Origin: Terriglobia bacterium
GTDB lineage: Bacteria > Acidobacteriota > UBA6911
Direction: 5' to 3'
Assembly: GCA_020072565.1 (NCBI GenBank)
Contig: JAIQGI010000042.1
Coordinates: forward strand, 1-62,048
DNA: 62,048 bases
Shown here: piece after piece, positions 51,666 through 60,690 of the stretch
How the letters are laid out: each line of letters starts with the position of its first letter
Position numbering within the stretch: the first letter of the stretch is position 1
The notes under the pieces: generated by a model
What the model was told of the DNA's origin: nothing
What the model saw: the letters and a program-made list of their open reading frames with translations, nothing else
Database searches by the model: none
Translations under genes and position numbers: made by a program

Positions 51666-53165
51666 ATGGCAAAACAGGATCGCAGGCACATTGTAACCTT
51701 CTCTGCTGAAGCTGCGCCTTACATCAAGGTGGGAGGGCTGGCAGATGTGGTCGGCGCTCTGCCAAAAATGCTCGAGAAACTAGGCGCGCAGGTTACCGTA
51801 GTCCTGCCCGCGTATCAGGTAATTGCCCGCGAGCAGTTCGGCATCCATCCCAGCGCCACCGTCCCCCCGTTCGACATCCTCGTGGGATCAGACGCCGTGC
51901 GCGTCGAGGTTGCCCAAACAGCCATGCCCGGAACAGGTGTGGAAGTGTTCTTTCTGGGCGGAGGAGGATATTTTTCGCGCGCAGGCGTTTATGACGACCC
52001 GGTGACCAAGGAAGGATATCCGGACAACATGCAGCGCCTTGCTTTCTACGCCAAGGCGGGCCTCGAACTGCTGCTCAGACTGGGACAGCCCGTGGACGTG
52101 GTCCATTGTCACGATTCGCAGACCGCGCTCATTCCAGGGTTGCTACGCACAGTGCATCTGAATGACCCTTTTTATCGCCAGACGGGGTGCCTCTTCACGA
52201 TTCACAATCTGGCTTACCAGGGCCTGTACCCCAAAGAAGCCCTGCGCTGGGCAAGGATCGATCCCAGGCATTTTTCCACTCCTTCCCCTTTCGAGTTCTG
52301 GGGCAAGGTGAACTTCATGAAGATTGGCATCGAGACCGCCGACCTTGTGAATACCGTGAGTGAGACCTATGCGAAGGAGATCCAGTCCGGTCCCGAATAC
52401 GGTTCTGGCTTGGAAGGGGTCCTGAAAATGAGGGCGAAGGATCTGTACGGAATCGTCAACGGCATCGATTATGACGAGTGGAACCCGGAGACTGACCCGC
52501 TGATCGCGGCGCGTTATTCCACTCAGGATCTCTCGGGCAAAGCCAGGTGCAAGGCCGCCCTGTTGCAGGCCATGAGGCTCCCTCAGCAAAAGGGGAGAGT
52601 TCCCCTGATCGGGATCATCTCGCGGCTGGCCGACCAGAAAGGCTTTGATCTGATCGGGGATGCCATCGAAGAAATCGCGGCTGCGGACCTGCAGATGGTC
52701 GTACTCGGAACCGGCCAGATCAAATACCATGAGCTGTTCGAGAACATCTCCTCCCGCTATCCGCGAAAAATCGCAGTCAAACTCGGGTTCGACAACCAGT
52801 TGGCCCATCAGATCGAGGCGGGCGCCGACATGTTCCTGATGCCTTCCAAGTACGAGCCCTGCGGGCTGAACCAGCTTTACAGCTTGCGTTACGGGACGGT
52901 CCCGATCGTGAGGTCTACCGGCGGGCTTGCCGACACGATCACGGATTACAATCTCCAGAGTGACAGCGGGACCGGGTTTGTTTTCAGGGATTACACCGCA
53001 GCGGAGATGATGACCACGATCGAGCGCGCACTCGTCGTCTTTGCAGATTCGGAGCGCTGGCGCCGACTCGTGGTGCGTGACATGCTGCAGCGCTGGTCCT
53101 GGGAGGAATCGGCGCGCAAGTACATGCAACTGTATGAGAAGATTTATCGGAGAAGACACGCCTGA
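51666..53165 (+). CDS. glgA: Glycogen synthase
   Basis: 499 residues from ATG 51666, preceded by gagggg at the right spacing; another ATG six codons upstream is less likely. GT5 family: KVGGLADVVGALP (21-33), VVHCHDSQTALIPGLL, IHNLAYQGLYP, GIVNGIDYDEWNPETD and the C-terminal FLMPSKYEPCGLNQLYSLRYGTVPIV. Transfers glucose from ADP-glucose (or UDP-glucose) to the growing alpha-1,4-glucan. Followed 60 bases later by the kinase-like gene. Confidence 0.95.
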   Translation: MAKQDRRHIVTFSAEAAPYIKVGGLADVVGALPKMLEKLGAQVTVVLPAYQVIAREQFGIHPSATVPPFDILVGSDAVRVEVAQTAMPGTGVEVFFLGGGGYFSRAGVYDDPVTKEGYPDNMQRLAFYAKAGLELLLRLGQPVDVVHCHDSQTALIPGLLRTVHLNDPFYRQTGCLFTIHNLAYQGLYPKEALRWARIDPRHFSTPSPFEFWGKVNFMKIGIETADLVNTVSETYAKEIQSGPEYGSGLEGVLKMRAKDLYGIVNGIDYDEWNPETDPLIAARYSTQDLSGKARCKAALLQAMRLPQQKGRVPLIGIISRLADQKGFDLIGDAIEEIAAADLQMVVLGTGQIKYHELFENISSRYPRKIAVKLGFDNQLAHQIEAGADMFLMPSKYEPCGLNQLYSLRYGTVPIVRSTGGLADTITDYNLQSDSGTGFVFRDYTAAEMMTTIERALVVFADSERWRRLVVRDMLQRWSWEESARKYMQLYEKIYRRRHA

Positions 53166-53225
53166 AGATCGGGTGTGGATTTGTGTGGGAAACGCGGATC
53201 TTGATCCGCTTCCAGATTTTGGACT

Positions 53226-54692
53226 ATGAGTGTGCAAGATCTTTCCCAGTCTGCTTTCGCAGCCGCCTCCCTGGAAGGTCGCCTCGCCGAGCTGACCATC
53301 CTCTACCACGTCAGCCACGCGCTCCAGAAAACGGTGGATGAAGAGAAGGCGCTGTACATCATCCTCGTCGGGGTCACGGCTGGAAGGGGCCTGGGCTTCA
53401 ATCGCGCTTTCGTGTTGCTGCTGGATGAGGAGGCGAAGACGCTGCGCGGCCGGCTCGCCATCGGTCCCGAGACGCCGGAGGAAGCATTCGGAATCTGGCA
53501 GGATCTGCAGGAAAAACACGAATCCCTGGGCGACCTTCTGGACTCCATCCTCACCACAGAAATCAAGAAGGACAGGTGGGTTAACGAACTTGTTTCCCGC
53601 ATACTGATCCCCCTGGGCGACGGCACGAGCCCGCTGGTCCGGATCCTGAAGTCTCACGAGTCCGCCCGTGCTGTCAAAGGCGTGTTCATGCCGCACGGCC
53701 TTCCCGTCGACGAGGAGTTGATCCGGCTGTTTGGCACGGATGAGTTCGCTGTAGCCCCACTTTTCCTTGCGGAAAAAGATCTGGGGCTCTTGATCGCCGA
53801 TAACGCCATCGCACGTGTTCCGATCGACATCGCCACCCTCAGGCTCCTGGAAATATTCGCCCAGGAAGCGAGCGCAGCCATCCAGAATACCCGGCTCTAC
53901 CAGCGCTTGATGGGTCAGATCAAAATCTCCGAGGGCCAAAACGTAACCTTGCGCGAAAGCCAGCAGCAGCTTCTGAAGGTGGAGAGGCTTTCGACCATGG
54001 GCAGGCTGGCTACCTTGCTGGCATTCAGAATCCGGGCTCCTCTGGCATCCATCGGAGGCTTTGCCAGAAGGCTGCTGCGCACGATGCCGCACCAGGATCC
54101 CCGAAGAGAAGAAATGGAGTTCATCGTATCGGACGTCTCCCGTCTGGAGAGGTTGGTCGAGGAGGTGCTCGCTTACCGCAGGATCTCCAATCCGGAGTTC
54201 AAGCCGACAGACGTCAACGCATTGGTGCAAAGCGTTCTCATCACGATGCAGGATGAGACCCAGCGAGGTTCCGTGCACACGATGCTGCGGTTCAAACCCG
54301 ATCTCCCGATCGCACGGATCGACGAACTCCAGGTGCGGCAAGCCCTGATGAACCTCGTATCCAACGCCCTCGAAGCCATGCCTGCCGGCGGGACCGTTAC
54401 CGTCACGACCTCCGCCGACACCGAGTTTCTGGAGATCGAGGTCCGCGACACCGGGATCGGCATCCCGAAGCAGAACTGGAACAAGCTGTACAAGCCGTTC
54501 TTCACGACCAAGACCACGGGTACAGGGCTGGGGCTTGCCATCGTGGGTCAGGTCGTGGAAAACCACCACGGATCTCTCCGCTTCAAGAGCGCGCCCGGAG
54601 AGGGAACTGCCTTCACCATGCGGCTGGCCATCAATCCCGAGGGCGAGCTCGCAGCGCCGGTTCGCGCAGCCGCGGCGCAATTTGAGGAGTAG
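53226..54692 (+). CDS. GAF-domain histidine kinase-like protein lacking the phosphoacceptor histidine
   Basis: 488 residues, cytoplasmic (no membrane segments). GAF-type sensor region about 18-240, dimerisation helices from about 250, then the ATPase domain with N-box NLVSNALEAMP (about 374-384), G1 DTGIGIP (408-414), F-box FFTTKT and G2 GTGLGLAI. The H-box, normally AHEIRNPL, reads AFRIRAPL: the His is Phe267, the Glu is Arg268 and the Asn is Ala271. SIGGFARRLL right after it matches active relatives. The catalytic domain seems intact, so the protein may be an ATP-binding sensor, a phosphatase or a partner for another kinase. Five bases before a response regulator. Confidence 0.9.
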   Translation: MSVQDLSQSAFAAASLEGRLAELTILYHVSHALQKTVDEEKALYIILVGVTAGRGLGFNRAFVLLLDEEAKTLRGRLAIGPETPEEAFGIWQDLQEKHESLGDLLDSILTTEIKKDRWVNELVSRILIPLGDGTSPLVRILKSHESARAVKGVFMPHGLPVDEELIRLFGTDEFAVAPLFLAEKDLGLLIADNAIARVPIDIATLRLLEIFAQEASAAIQNTRLYQRLMGQIKISEGQNVTLRESQQQLLKVERLSTMGRLATLLAFRIRAPLASIGGFARRLLRTMPHQDPRREEMEFIVSDVSRLERLVEEVLAYRRISNPEFKPTDVNALVQSVLITMQDETQRGSVHTMLRFKPDLPIARIDELQVRQALMNLVSNALEAMPAGGTVTVTTSADTEFLEIEVRDTGIGIPKQNWNKLYKPFFTTKTTGTGLGLAIVGQVVENHHGSLRFKSAPGEGTAFTMRLAINPEGELAAPVRAAAAQFEE

Positions 54693-54697
54693 AAGCA

Positions 54698-55075
54698 ATG
54701 AACACCATCCTGATTGTCGAGGATGACAGGAACCTGCTCAGGCTGTACCAGGCCGAGATGGAAACCGAAGGCTATCGCGTACTGCTGGCCAAAAACGGCA
54801 ACGAAGCGACGGAATGTGTGGCAAGAGAGACCCCGGATTTGATCATTATGGATATCCGGATGCCCGATAAGGATGGGCTCGACGCCATGGCCGAAATCCT
54901 CCGCAATCATGGGAAGATTCCCATCATACTCAATAGTGCCTACTCCTCCTACCAGGACGATTTCCTCACCTGGGCCGCCGACGCTTATGTCATCAAGTCT
55001 GCCGACCTGGAGCCTCTCAAGATCAAGATCCGTGAGATCCTCAGCCTGCGCGAGGATCCGCTGTCCCGCAGATGA
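54698..55075 (+). CDS. Stand-alone response regulator receiver protein
   Basis: 125 residues, single CheY-like domain. Acidic pocket Glu8, Asp9 and Asp10, phosphoacceptor Asp52 (IIMDIRMPDKDG), Ser80 and Lys100 (YVIKSADLEPLK) are all present, so the domain is chemically competent. No output domain; it must act by protein contact. Five bases after the kinase-like gene (gaggag in between), so co-translated with a kinase that lacks its own histidine. Confidence 0.92.
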   Translation: MNTILIVEDDRNLLRLYQAEMETEGYRVLLAKNGNEATECVARETPDLIIMDIRMPDKDGLDAMAEILRNHGKIPIILNSAYSSYQDDFLTWAADAYVIKSADLEPLKIKIREILSLREDPLSRR

Positions 55076-55132
55076 GTGATGAGCCCTTGGTGACGAGCAA
55101 GCAACTGACCAATCACTCATGACTCATCACTC
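55074..55132. terminator. Inverted repeat between convergent receiver and dehydrogenase genes
   Basis: Arms gagtgatgag (55074-55083) and ctcatcactc (55123-55132), perfect 10 bp, with extra gactcatgagt-like symmetry inside. The left arm overlaps the last base of the receiver stop codon. Probable bidirectional terminator, though it lacks a long T run. Confidence 0.5.
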
Positions 55133-55145
55133 TATTTGGGATTTT

Positions 55146-56315
55146 TCAGGTGAAAGCCTCCAACCCCGTAATCGCCTGGCCGAGAATCAGGGTGTGAATG
55201 TCATGGGTGCCCTCGTAAGTCTTGAGCGTTTCGAGATTGCACATATGGCGGATCACGGGAAACTCCAGACTGATGCCGTTGGCGCCGAGTATGTCGCGAG
55301 CCAGGCGCGCGCTTTCGAGCGCAATGGCGACGTTGTTGCGCTTGGCAAGCGAGGTCTGAGCGAAATGGAGCTTGCCGGCTTCCTTCAACCGCCCGAGCTG
55401 GAGCGCGAGCAGTTGCCCCTTGGTTATCTCGGTGAGCATGTAGGCCAGCTTTTCCTGCACCAATTGAAAGCCCGCGATCGGGCGGCTGAACTGCACTCTC
55501 GTTTTGGCGTATTCCAGAGCCGTGTGGTAGCAGGCGGCGGCCGCCCCGAGCGCGCCCCAGGCGATCCCATATCGAGCCTGATTCAGGCACATCAAGGCTG
55601 ATTTGAGTCCTTGCGCGCCCGGCAGCAGGTTCTCGGCCGGGATGGAACAATCCTCGAGGATCAGCTGCGAGGTGACGGATGCCCTCAGTGACAGCTTGTG
55701 TTTGATCTCCGGAGCGGCAAACCCCTTCGTGTCTTTCTCGACCAGAAATGCGCGCACCTCGTCGTGCAGCCTCGCCCATACGACCGCGACATCGGCGATG
55801 GTACCGTTGGTTATCCAGGACTTGGTGCCGTTCAGCACCCAGCGATCACCGTCCTTCACCGCACGTGTGATCATCCCCGCGGGATCCGACCCATGGTCCG
55901 GTTCTGTTAATCCGAAGCAACCGATCGCCTCGCCCCGTGCCAGCTTCGGCAGCCAGTGCCGCCGCTGCACTTCCGATCCGAAGGTGTAGATCGGGTACAT
56001 GACCAGCGCCCCTTGGACGGAGGCAAAGCTGCGCAGCGCGCTGTCGCCGCGCTCAAGCTCCTGCATCATCAGGCCGTAAGCGACATCCTTCATGCCGGCG
56101 CAACCATACTCCTCCGGAAGGTTCGCGCCCAACAGGCCCACTTCAGCCATCTCCGGGACCAGGTGCATAGGAAAAGTCGCACTCTCGAAATGGTGATCGA
56201 TGATCGGCAAAATCTTGTCGTTGACGAAGGAGCGCACGGTTTCACGCACCATTTTTTCGTCTTGCGAAAGAAGATCATCCGCCTGGTAGAAATCCACGCC
56301 GCGAAACTCGTTCAT
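55146..56315 (-). CDS. Acyl-CoA dehydrogenase, glutaryl-CoA dehydrogenase type
   Basis: 389 residues from ATG 56315; the frame is open 20 codons further. FAD flavoprotein oxidising an acyl-CoA. Signatures: CFGLTEPDHGSDPAGM, WVLNGTKSWITNG, RVQFSRPIAGFQLVQEKLA and the C-terminal YEGTHDIHTLILGQAITG, in which Glu368 is the catalytic base position of glutaryl-CoA dehydrogenases. That ending points to glutaryl-CoA (lysine, tryptophan or aromatic degradation). No ETF or hydratase is adjacent. Confidence 0.9.
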   Translation of the reverse strand: MNEFRGVDFYQADDLLSQDEKMVRETVRSFVNDKILPIIDHHFESATFPMHLVPEMAEVGLLGANLPEEYGCAGMKDVAYGLMMQELERGDSALRSFASVQGALVMYPIYTFGSEVQRRHWLPKLARGEAIGCFGLTEPDHGSDPAGMITRAVKDGDRWVLNGTKSWITNGTIADVAVVWARLHDEVRAFLVEKDTKGFAAPEIKHKLSLRASVTSQLILEDCSIPAENLLPGAQGLKSALMCLNQARYGIAWGALGAAAACYHTALEYAKTRVQFSRPIAGFQLVQEKLAYMLTEITKGQLLALQLGRLKEAGKLHFAQTSLAKRNNVAIALESARLARDILGANGISLEFPVIRHMCNLETLKTYEGTHDIHTLILGQAITGLEAFT

Positions 56316-56389
56316 AAACACCCCCGCAACGATTGTATCATCGGAAGTTAAAGCTGGAGCAGCCACCAAGAACACGAACAGAGTGCAAC

Positions 56390-56500
56390 CTCAACGCGGA
56401 GGACGCAGAAAAAAACTTCGGAGTCCCATGAACTGCATCGGTGTGCATCTGGCGGCATCCTCGGACAGCTCTTCCCGGTGTCCTCTGCGTTGAGATTTTT
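56390..56500. repeat. Long hairpin repeat, related to family C
   Basis: Arms ctcaacgcggagga (56390-56403) and tcctctgcgttgag (56481-56494), one mismatch, followed by attttttt. The ends match those of the element at 20676-20734, but the interior is different. It lies between two divergent genes, so it cannot be a normal terminator for either. Confidence 0.6.
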
Positions 56501-56571
56501 TTCTTCACGTTATTCGTGCCCTTTGTGCCCGCTTTTGCTTATTATAATTACTCCTCCGCAAAGGAGACGAA

Positions 56572-57786
56572 GTGGGCAACCGAACCATTTTGGCATGTCT
56601 GTTTGTCTTCTGCCTGGCATTCCCGGGCGCATCTCAGGAAAACCGCGGGCTTCCGCAGGCCGTTCCCGAAGCGATAGGATTGCGCCCGGCGCAGTTGTCC
56701 CACATCGACGATGCGGTCGCGGCCGCAATCCAGGCGCGCGAGACCCCCGGTGCTGTCGTGCTGGTCGCACGCCACGGAAAGATCGGCTACTGGAAGGCCT
56801 TCGCCTTCCGGGCGCTCCAGCCGCAAACTGAAGCGATGACCACGGACACCATCTTCGATATGGCCTCGCTCACCAAGGTGCTGGCCACGACTCCCGCCAT
56901 CATGCTTCTGGCCCAGAACGGGCGTCTGCGCATCGGCGACAAGGTGAAACGTTACCTGCCGTTGTTCACCGGAGGAGGCAAGGACGATATCACCGTGCGG
57001 CAGCTGCTGACCCATTGCTCCGGCCTGCCTGCAGACTTCGATCTTTCCAGGCCCTGGGAAGGGCGTGAAGCGGCTCTCGAGGAACTCTGGCGCCTGCCGG
57101 TACAGACGCAGCCGGGAAAGGAATTCCTTTACAGCGACCTCAATTTCATCGCCCTGGGCGAAATCGTCAGGGCGGTCAGCGGCGAGAGCCTGGATGTGTT
57201 CACCCAACAGGAAGTCTATCAGCCGCTTGGCATGAGCGAGACTGGGTTCAAGCCCCCGGAATCCTGGCTCGAGCGGATCGCGCCGACCGAGTCCCGCGAG
57301 CGCTCATTGCAGTACCTGAAAGGAATTGCGCCCGCATCGGCACCGGGGATGCTTCGTGGCGAGGTCCATGACCCGACGGCATGGCGCATGGGTGGCGTGG
57401 CAGGGCATGCAGGTTTATTTTCCAGCGCCCGGGATGTGGCGATCTACGCACAGATGCTCCTGGATCACGGCAACTTGCGGGGCAGTCCCTTGCTGTCGGC
57501 TTCGACCGTTCAGGCCATGACCAGCCCACAGTCACCCGGTGGACTGCCGGTGCGCGGCTACGGTTGGGACATCGATACGGCCTATTCTGCACCGCGCGGC
57601 GATCTGTGGGCCGGCGGCTACGGACACACGGGATTCACGGGGACGTCGCTGTGGATTCATCCACCCACGGAGACGTTCATTATCATCTTGACCAATCGCC
57701 TGCACCCGGACGGCAAGGGTGATGTAACGCACCTGAGAGGCGTGATCGCCAACATCGTGGCCGCTGCCATTGCGGATCGGGACTGA
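56572..57786 (+). CDS. Serine beta-lactamase-like hydrolase (class C/EstB type), exported
   Basis: 404 residues from a GTG at 56572 with aaaggag upstream. Signal peptide about 1-21 (ILACLFVFCLAFPGA). Penicillin-binding fold motifs: Ser99-x-x-Lys102 in MASLTK, Tyr187 in YSDLN, and HTG at 352-354. Family members are D-aminopeptidases, esterases or cell-wall hydrolases more often than true beta-lactamases; the substrate cannot be told. TATAAT at 56543-56548 may be the -10 box. Confidence 0.88.
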   Translation: MGNRTILACLFVFCLAFPGASQENRGLPQAVPEAIGLRPAQLSHIDDAVAAAIQARETPGAVVLVARHGKIGYWKAFAFRALQPQTEAMTTDTIFDMASLTKVLATTPAIMLLAQNGRLRIGDKVKRYLPLFTGGGKDDITVRQLLTHCSGLPADFDLSRPWEGREAALEELWRLPVQTQPGKEFLYSDLNFIALGEIVRAVSGESLDVFTQQEVYQPLGMSETGFKPPESWLERIAPTESRERSLQYLKGIAPASAPGMLRGEVHDPTAWRMGGVAGHAGLFSSARDVAIYAQMLLDHGNLRGSPLLSASTVQAMTSPQSPGGLPVRGYGWDIDTAYSAPRGDLWAGGYGHTGFTGTSLWIHPPTETFIIILTNRLHPDGKGDVTHLRGVIANIVAAAIADRD

Positions 57787-57894
57787 GCTGCTCCCGAAAT
57801 GCAAAAGCCCGATGCCACCGGCGCAGAGCGGTGATTTTGCCACAGTATCTCCGCGGCCACTGCGCCCTCGGCATTGAGATTCAACGGATCTTCT

Positions 57895-58101
57895 TTACTT
57901 GGGATCCTTCTTTTCGAAAGAATAGCAGGCGCGCCGGTACTTGACGAAAGCGTGGGAGTGATACGGGCAGGTGCCCCAGTTACTGGGCGAGGGGATGAAT
58001 TGCTCTTCGGAAACGAAAAGGCGGCAATCGCCGCACTCGAGCTGTTTGTCTTCAACCTTGTAATCGCAAGCTTCTCTGAATGTTGTAAACTGCTGTGGCA
58101 T
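57895..58101 (-). CDS. Small cysteine-rich protein, unknown function
   Basis: 68 residues with a near-perfect ribosome site (aaggagaagc) before the ATG. Five cysteines: Cys12, Cys23 and Cys26 (ECGDC), Cys45 (WGTCPYHSH) and Cys59, plus two histidines at 48 and 50. The spacing C-x2-C...WG-x-C...C recalls the small iron-sulfur or zinc subunits of some glycyl-radical enzymes by pattern only; no such enzyme is in the window. Metal binding is likely, function unknown. Divergent from the HD-GYP regulator, 83 bases away. Confidence 0.72.
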   Translation of the reverse strand: MPQQFTTFREACDYKVEDKQLECGDCRLFVSEEQFIPSPSNWGTCPYHSHAFVKYRRACYSFEKKDPK

Positions 58102-58184
58102 GCTTCTCCTTGTGGCAAGTGGGAATCATGATCCTATGAAGTCCCTATGCTGTCAACCCATCGTTTCATCCCGGCGGCCGAAAT

Positions 58185-59225
58185 ATGTCCAATAATAAAG
58201 CACAAGTCCTCGTCATTGATGATGAACCAGACATCCGGGAAATCCTCCGGACCATCCTGGAAGACGCTGGCTTCAAATGCACGGTCGTAGCGAGCGTCGA
58301 TGAGGCGCTGGCAGAACTCTCGGCACAGGAATTCGATCTGGCGTTCACCGACATTCGCATGCCGGGCCGTCCGGTGAGCGACTTGCTTCAGGAGTTCAAG
58401 CGCTCCCATCCCCTGACGGTGGTTATCATGATTACAGGGCTGAACACCGCGGAAACCGCGATGGAAACCATCAGGATGGGCGCGTTCGACTATATCGTCA
58501 AACCATTCAACCTGAGCGAGGTCCTGGTCGCCGCGGATCGGGCCATGGAGAAAAGGCGCCTGGATCAGGCCAACCGCGAGTTTCAAAAATATCTCGAGGA
58601 GATGGCAGAGGATCGGGCCGCACAGACCAGCCGCCTGTTTTATTCCATAACTCAGATTCTGATTCGTCTGCTCGAGTTGCGCACTCCTCTCGACGTGGGG
58701 CACTCCGTCAACGTCGCCGAGATCGCGCGCCACGTCGCGCTCGAATTGAAGATGACCAAGGACGGCATCCGCAAGGTTTATCTGGCTGCGCTCCTTCACG
58801 ACGTGGGCATGATCACCATCGAAGACCTCCTGCTGCAAAAGCGGGGCTCCCTGACGACCGAGGAGTACCGTCAGATCCAGGAGCACTCGGCCGTGGCGGA
58901 GAACGTCCTGAAACCCATCCTCGACGACGGAGAAGTACTCAAATACATCCGGCATCATCACGAGAGATACGACGGCGCGGGTTATCCGGACGGCCTCAAG
59001 GGCAACATCATCCCTCTCGGGGCTCGGATTATCGCCGTGGCGGAAGCTTTTGACGCCATGACCCGGAGCCGCCCCTATCGCAAGGCCCTCGCGCCGAAAC
59101 TGGCGCTCGCGGAGCTGCTGCGTTGCGCCGACAGCCAGTTCGATCCCCAAGTGGTCGCCGTTTTTTCCCGGATCTTCGAGCACATCGCGCCCAATCTTCA
59201 GCCGTCTGTCCCGAGCCAGCCATGA
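58185..59225 (+). CDS. Response regulator with HD-GYP domain
   Basis: 346 residues. Receiver domain (1-120) with Asp12-Asp13, Asp56 (TDIRMP), Thr84 and Lys107; then an HD-GYP domain (about 165-335) with His173, LLHDVGM (203-209), and HHHERYDGAGYPDGL (257-271). HD-GYP proteins usually hydrolyse cyclic di-GMP. The invariant lysine of HDxGK is Met209 here, which may reduce activity. Overlaps the glycerate kinase gene as ATGA. Confidence 0.93.
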   Translation: MSNNKAQVLVIDDEPDIREILRTILEDAGFKCTVVASVDEALAELSAQEFDLAFTDIRMPGRPVSDLLQEFKRSHPLTVVIMITGLNTAETAMETIRMGAFDYIVKPFNLSEVLVAADRAMEKRRLDQANREFQKYLEEMAEDRAAQTSRLFYSITQILIRLLELRTPLDVGHSVNVAEIARHVALELKMTKDGIRKVYLAALLHDVGMITIEDLLLQKRGSLTTEEYRQIQEHSAVAENVLKPILDDGEVLKYIRHHHERYDGAGYPDGLKGNIIPLGARIIAVAEAFDAMTRSRPYRKALAPKLALAELLRCADSQFDPQVVAVFSRIFEHIAPNLQPSVPSQP

Positions 59226-60562
59226 GCGGGCAGCATCAGCTTCGCTCCGATGCCGCCTGCATCTGGACTGCAGCCCTGCGCGCAGTGGACCCGGCGGCGG
59301 CGGTGCGCAGATTCGTGAGCAGGACCGGCAGTGAGCTTGCCGTGGGCGAACGGCGCTTCGATCTGGACAAGGTAAAGCACGTATGGGTGCTGGGTGCGGG
59401 GAAGGCGGCGGCGCCGATGGCCCAGGCCCTGGAGAAGATCCTGGCAGGCCGCTTGACGGGGGGAGTGCTCGTCACGCGCTATGGCCACAGCCTTCCGTTG
59501 AAGAAGCTGGAGTTGATGGAAGCAGGCCACCCGCTCCCCGACGCGAACAGCGTCGCTGCGGGCGCACGCATCGCCCACATGGCCGAGAGCCAGATCACGC
59601 CCCGGGACCTTGTGTTCTGTCTCCTGTCCGGGGGCGGCTCGGCATTGCTCGCCGCTCCTGCCCCAGGCATCACATGGGAAGAAAAACTCCTCTGCACCCG
59701 CCTGCTCCTGAACAGCGGTGCCACTATTCGGGAGACCAACGCCATCCGCAAGCACATCTCGAGCCTGAAGGGAGGCGGGTTGGCCCGCCTCCTCGCTTCC
59801 GTTCCCGTCATATCACTGATCCTGTCCGACGTAGTCGGTGACGAGTTGGACTCCATCGCTTCCGGCCCCCTGGTTCCCGACACGACGACCTTCCTTCAGT
59901 GCGAGGAGATACTGCGCAAGCTGCAGATCGAGGACCTGGTTCCCCCCGCGGTAAGGAAACGCCTGAAGGCGGGCGCAGGCGGGCGAATCCCCGAGAACCC
60001 CAGGCCGGGCGATCCGATCTTTCGGAGAAAGATTCATCTCATCGTGGGAAGCAACGCGCAGGCCTGCGGCGCGGCTGCCCGCACTGCGCGACGCCTCGGG
60101 TATCATGCCCTGGTGCTCACCTCCCGCCTCGAAGGCGACACCGGTGAAGCTGCGCGTTTCCATCTGAGCATTCTCAGGGAAATCGTGGCCGAGGGGAGGC
60201 CGTTGCGGCGGCCGGCTTGCCTCATCAGCGGCGGCGAAACCACGGTCCGGGTGCTCGGAAAAGGCAGCGGCGGCCGCAATCAGGAATTCTCGCTCCATTG
60301 CGTGCGCGGGCTCGCACACCTCCCCGCCCCCTGTGTGGCAGCCTCCCTGGCCACGGACGGCACGGATGGCCCCACCGATGCCGCCGGCGCTCTCGTCGAC
60401 AACACGGCCCTGGCGCGTTCGCTCCGATTCGGCGCTGCCTTTTTCGCCGATTGTCTGAATGACAACAACTCCTACGAGTTTTTCAGGCGCCTGGGTGATT
60501 TGATCGTAACCGGCCCCACGCGGACCAATGTCATGGATCTCCATATGCTGTTGGTTGGATGA
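59222..60562 (+). CDS. Glycerate 2-kinase (MOFRL family)
   Basis: 446 residues from ATG 59222, which overlaps the HD-GYP stop (ATGA). N-terminal DUF4147 domain (VWVLGAGKAAAPMAQALE, LSGGGSALLAAPAPGITWEEK, NAIRKHISSLKGGGLARL) and C-terminal MOFRL domain (GGRNQEFSLHCVRGLA, ATDGTDGPTDAAGALVD). Phosphorylates glycerate to 2-phosphoglycerate, feeding lower glycolysis. Start in the longer upstream frame is rejected. Confidence 0.94.
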   Translation: MSGQHQLRSDAACIWTAALRAVDPAAAVRRFVSRTGSELAVGERRFDLDKVKHVWVLGAGKAAAPMAQALEKILAGRLTGGVLVTRYGHSLPLKKLELMEAGHPLPDANSVAAGARIAHMAESQITPRDLVFCLLSGGGSALLAAPAPGITWEEKLLCTRLLLNSGATIRETNAIRKHISSLKGGGLARLLASVPVISLILSDVVGDELDSIASGPLVPDTTTFLQCEEILRKLQIEDLVPPAVRKRLKAGAGGRIPENPRPGDPIFRRKIHLIVGSNAQACGAAARTARRLGYHALVLTSRLEGDTGEAARFHLSILREIVAEGRPLRRPACLISGGETTVRVLGKGSGGRNQEFSLHCVRGLAHLPAPCVAASLATDGTDGPTDAAGALVDNTALARSLRFGAAFFADCLNDNNSYEFFRRLGDLIVTGPTRTNVMDLHMLLVG

Positions 60563-60690
60563 CAGACGACGAGGATTCAGAAGTGGGGAGAAAAACCTGC
60601 ATATGGCACGGCGTCCCCAACCGACATGCGGGACCACCCCAGTTCACGCCGTCAGCGCACCATGGAGATATCGACGCACGAGACCTGACC

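Noticed and set aside
52143-54698. 851-codon minus-strand frame across glgA and the kinase-like gene
   Set aside because: Striking length, but it spans two well-supported genes in the mirrored frame, shows no domain and has no ribosome site.
56389-56500. Terminator for a gene upstream of 56572
   Set aside because: The flanking genes diverge, so no transcript ends here; treated as a dispersed repeat.
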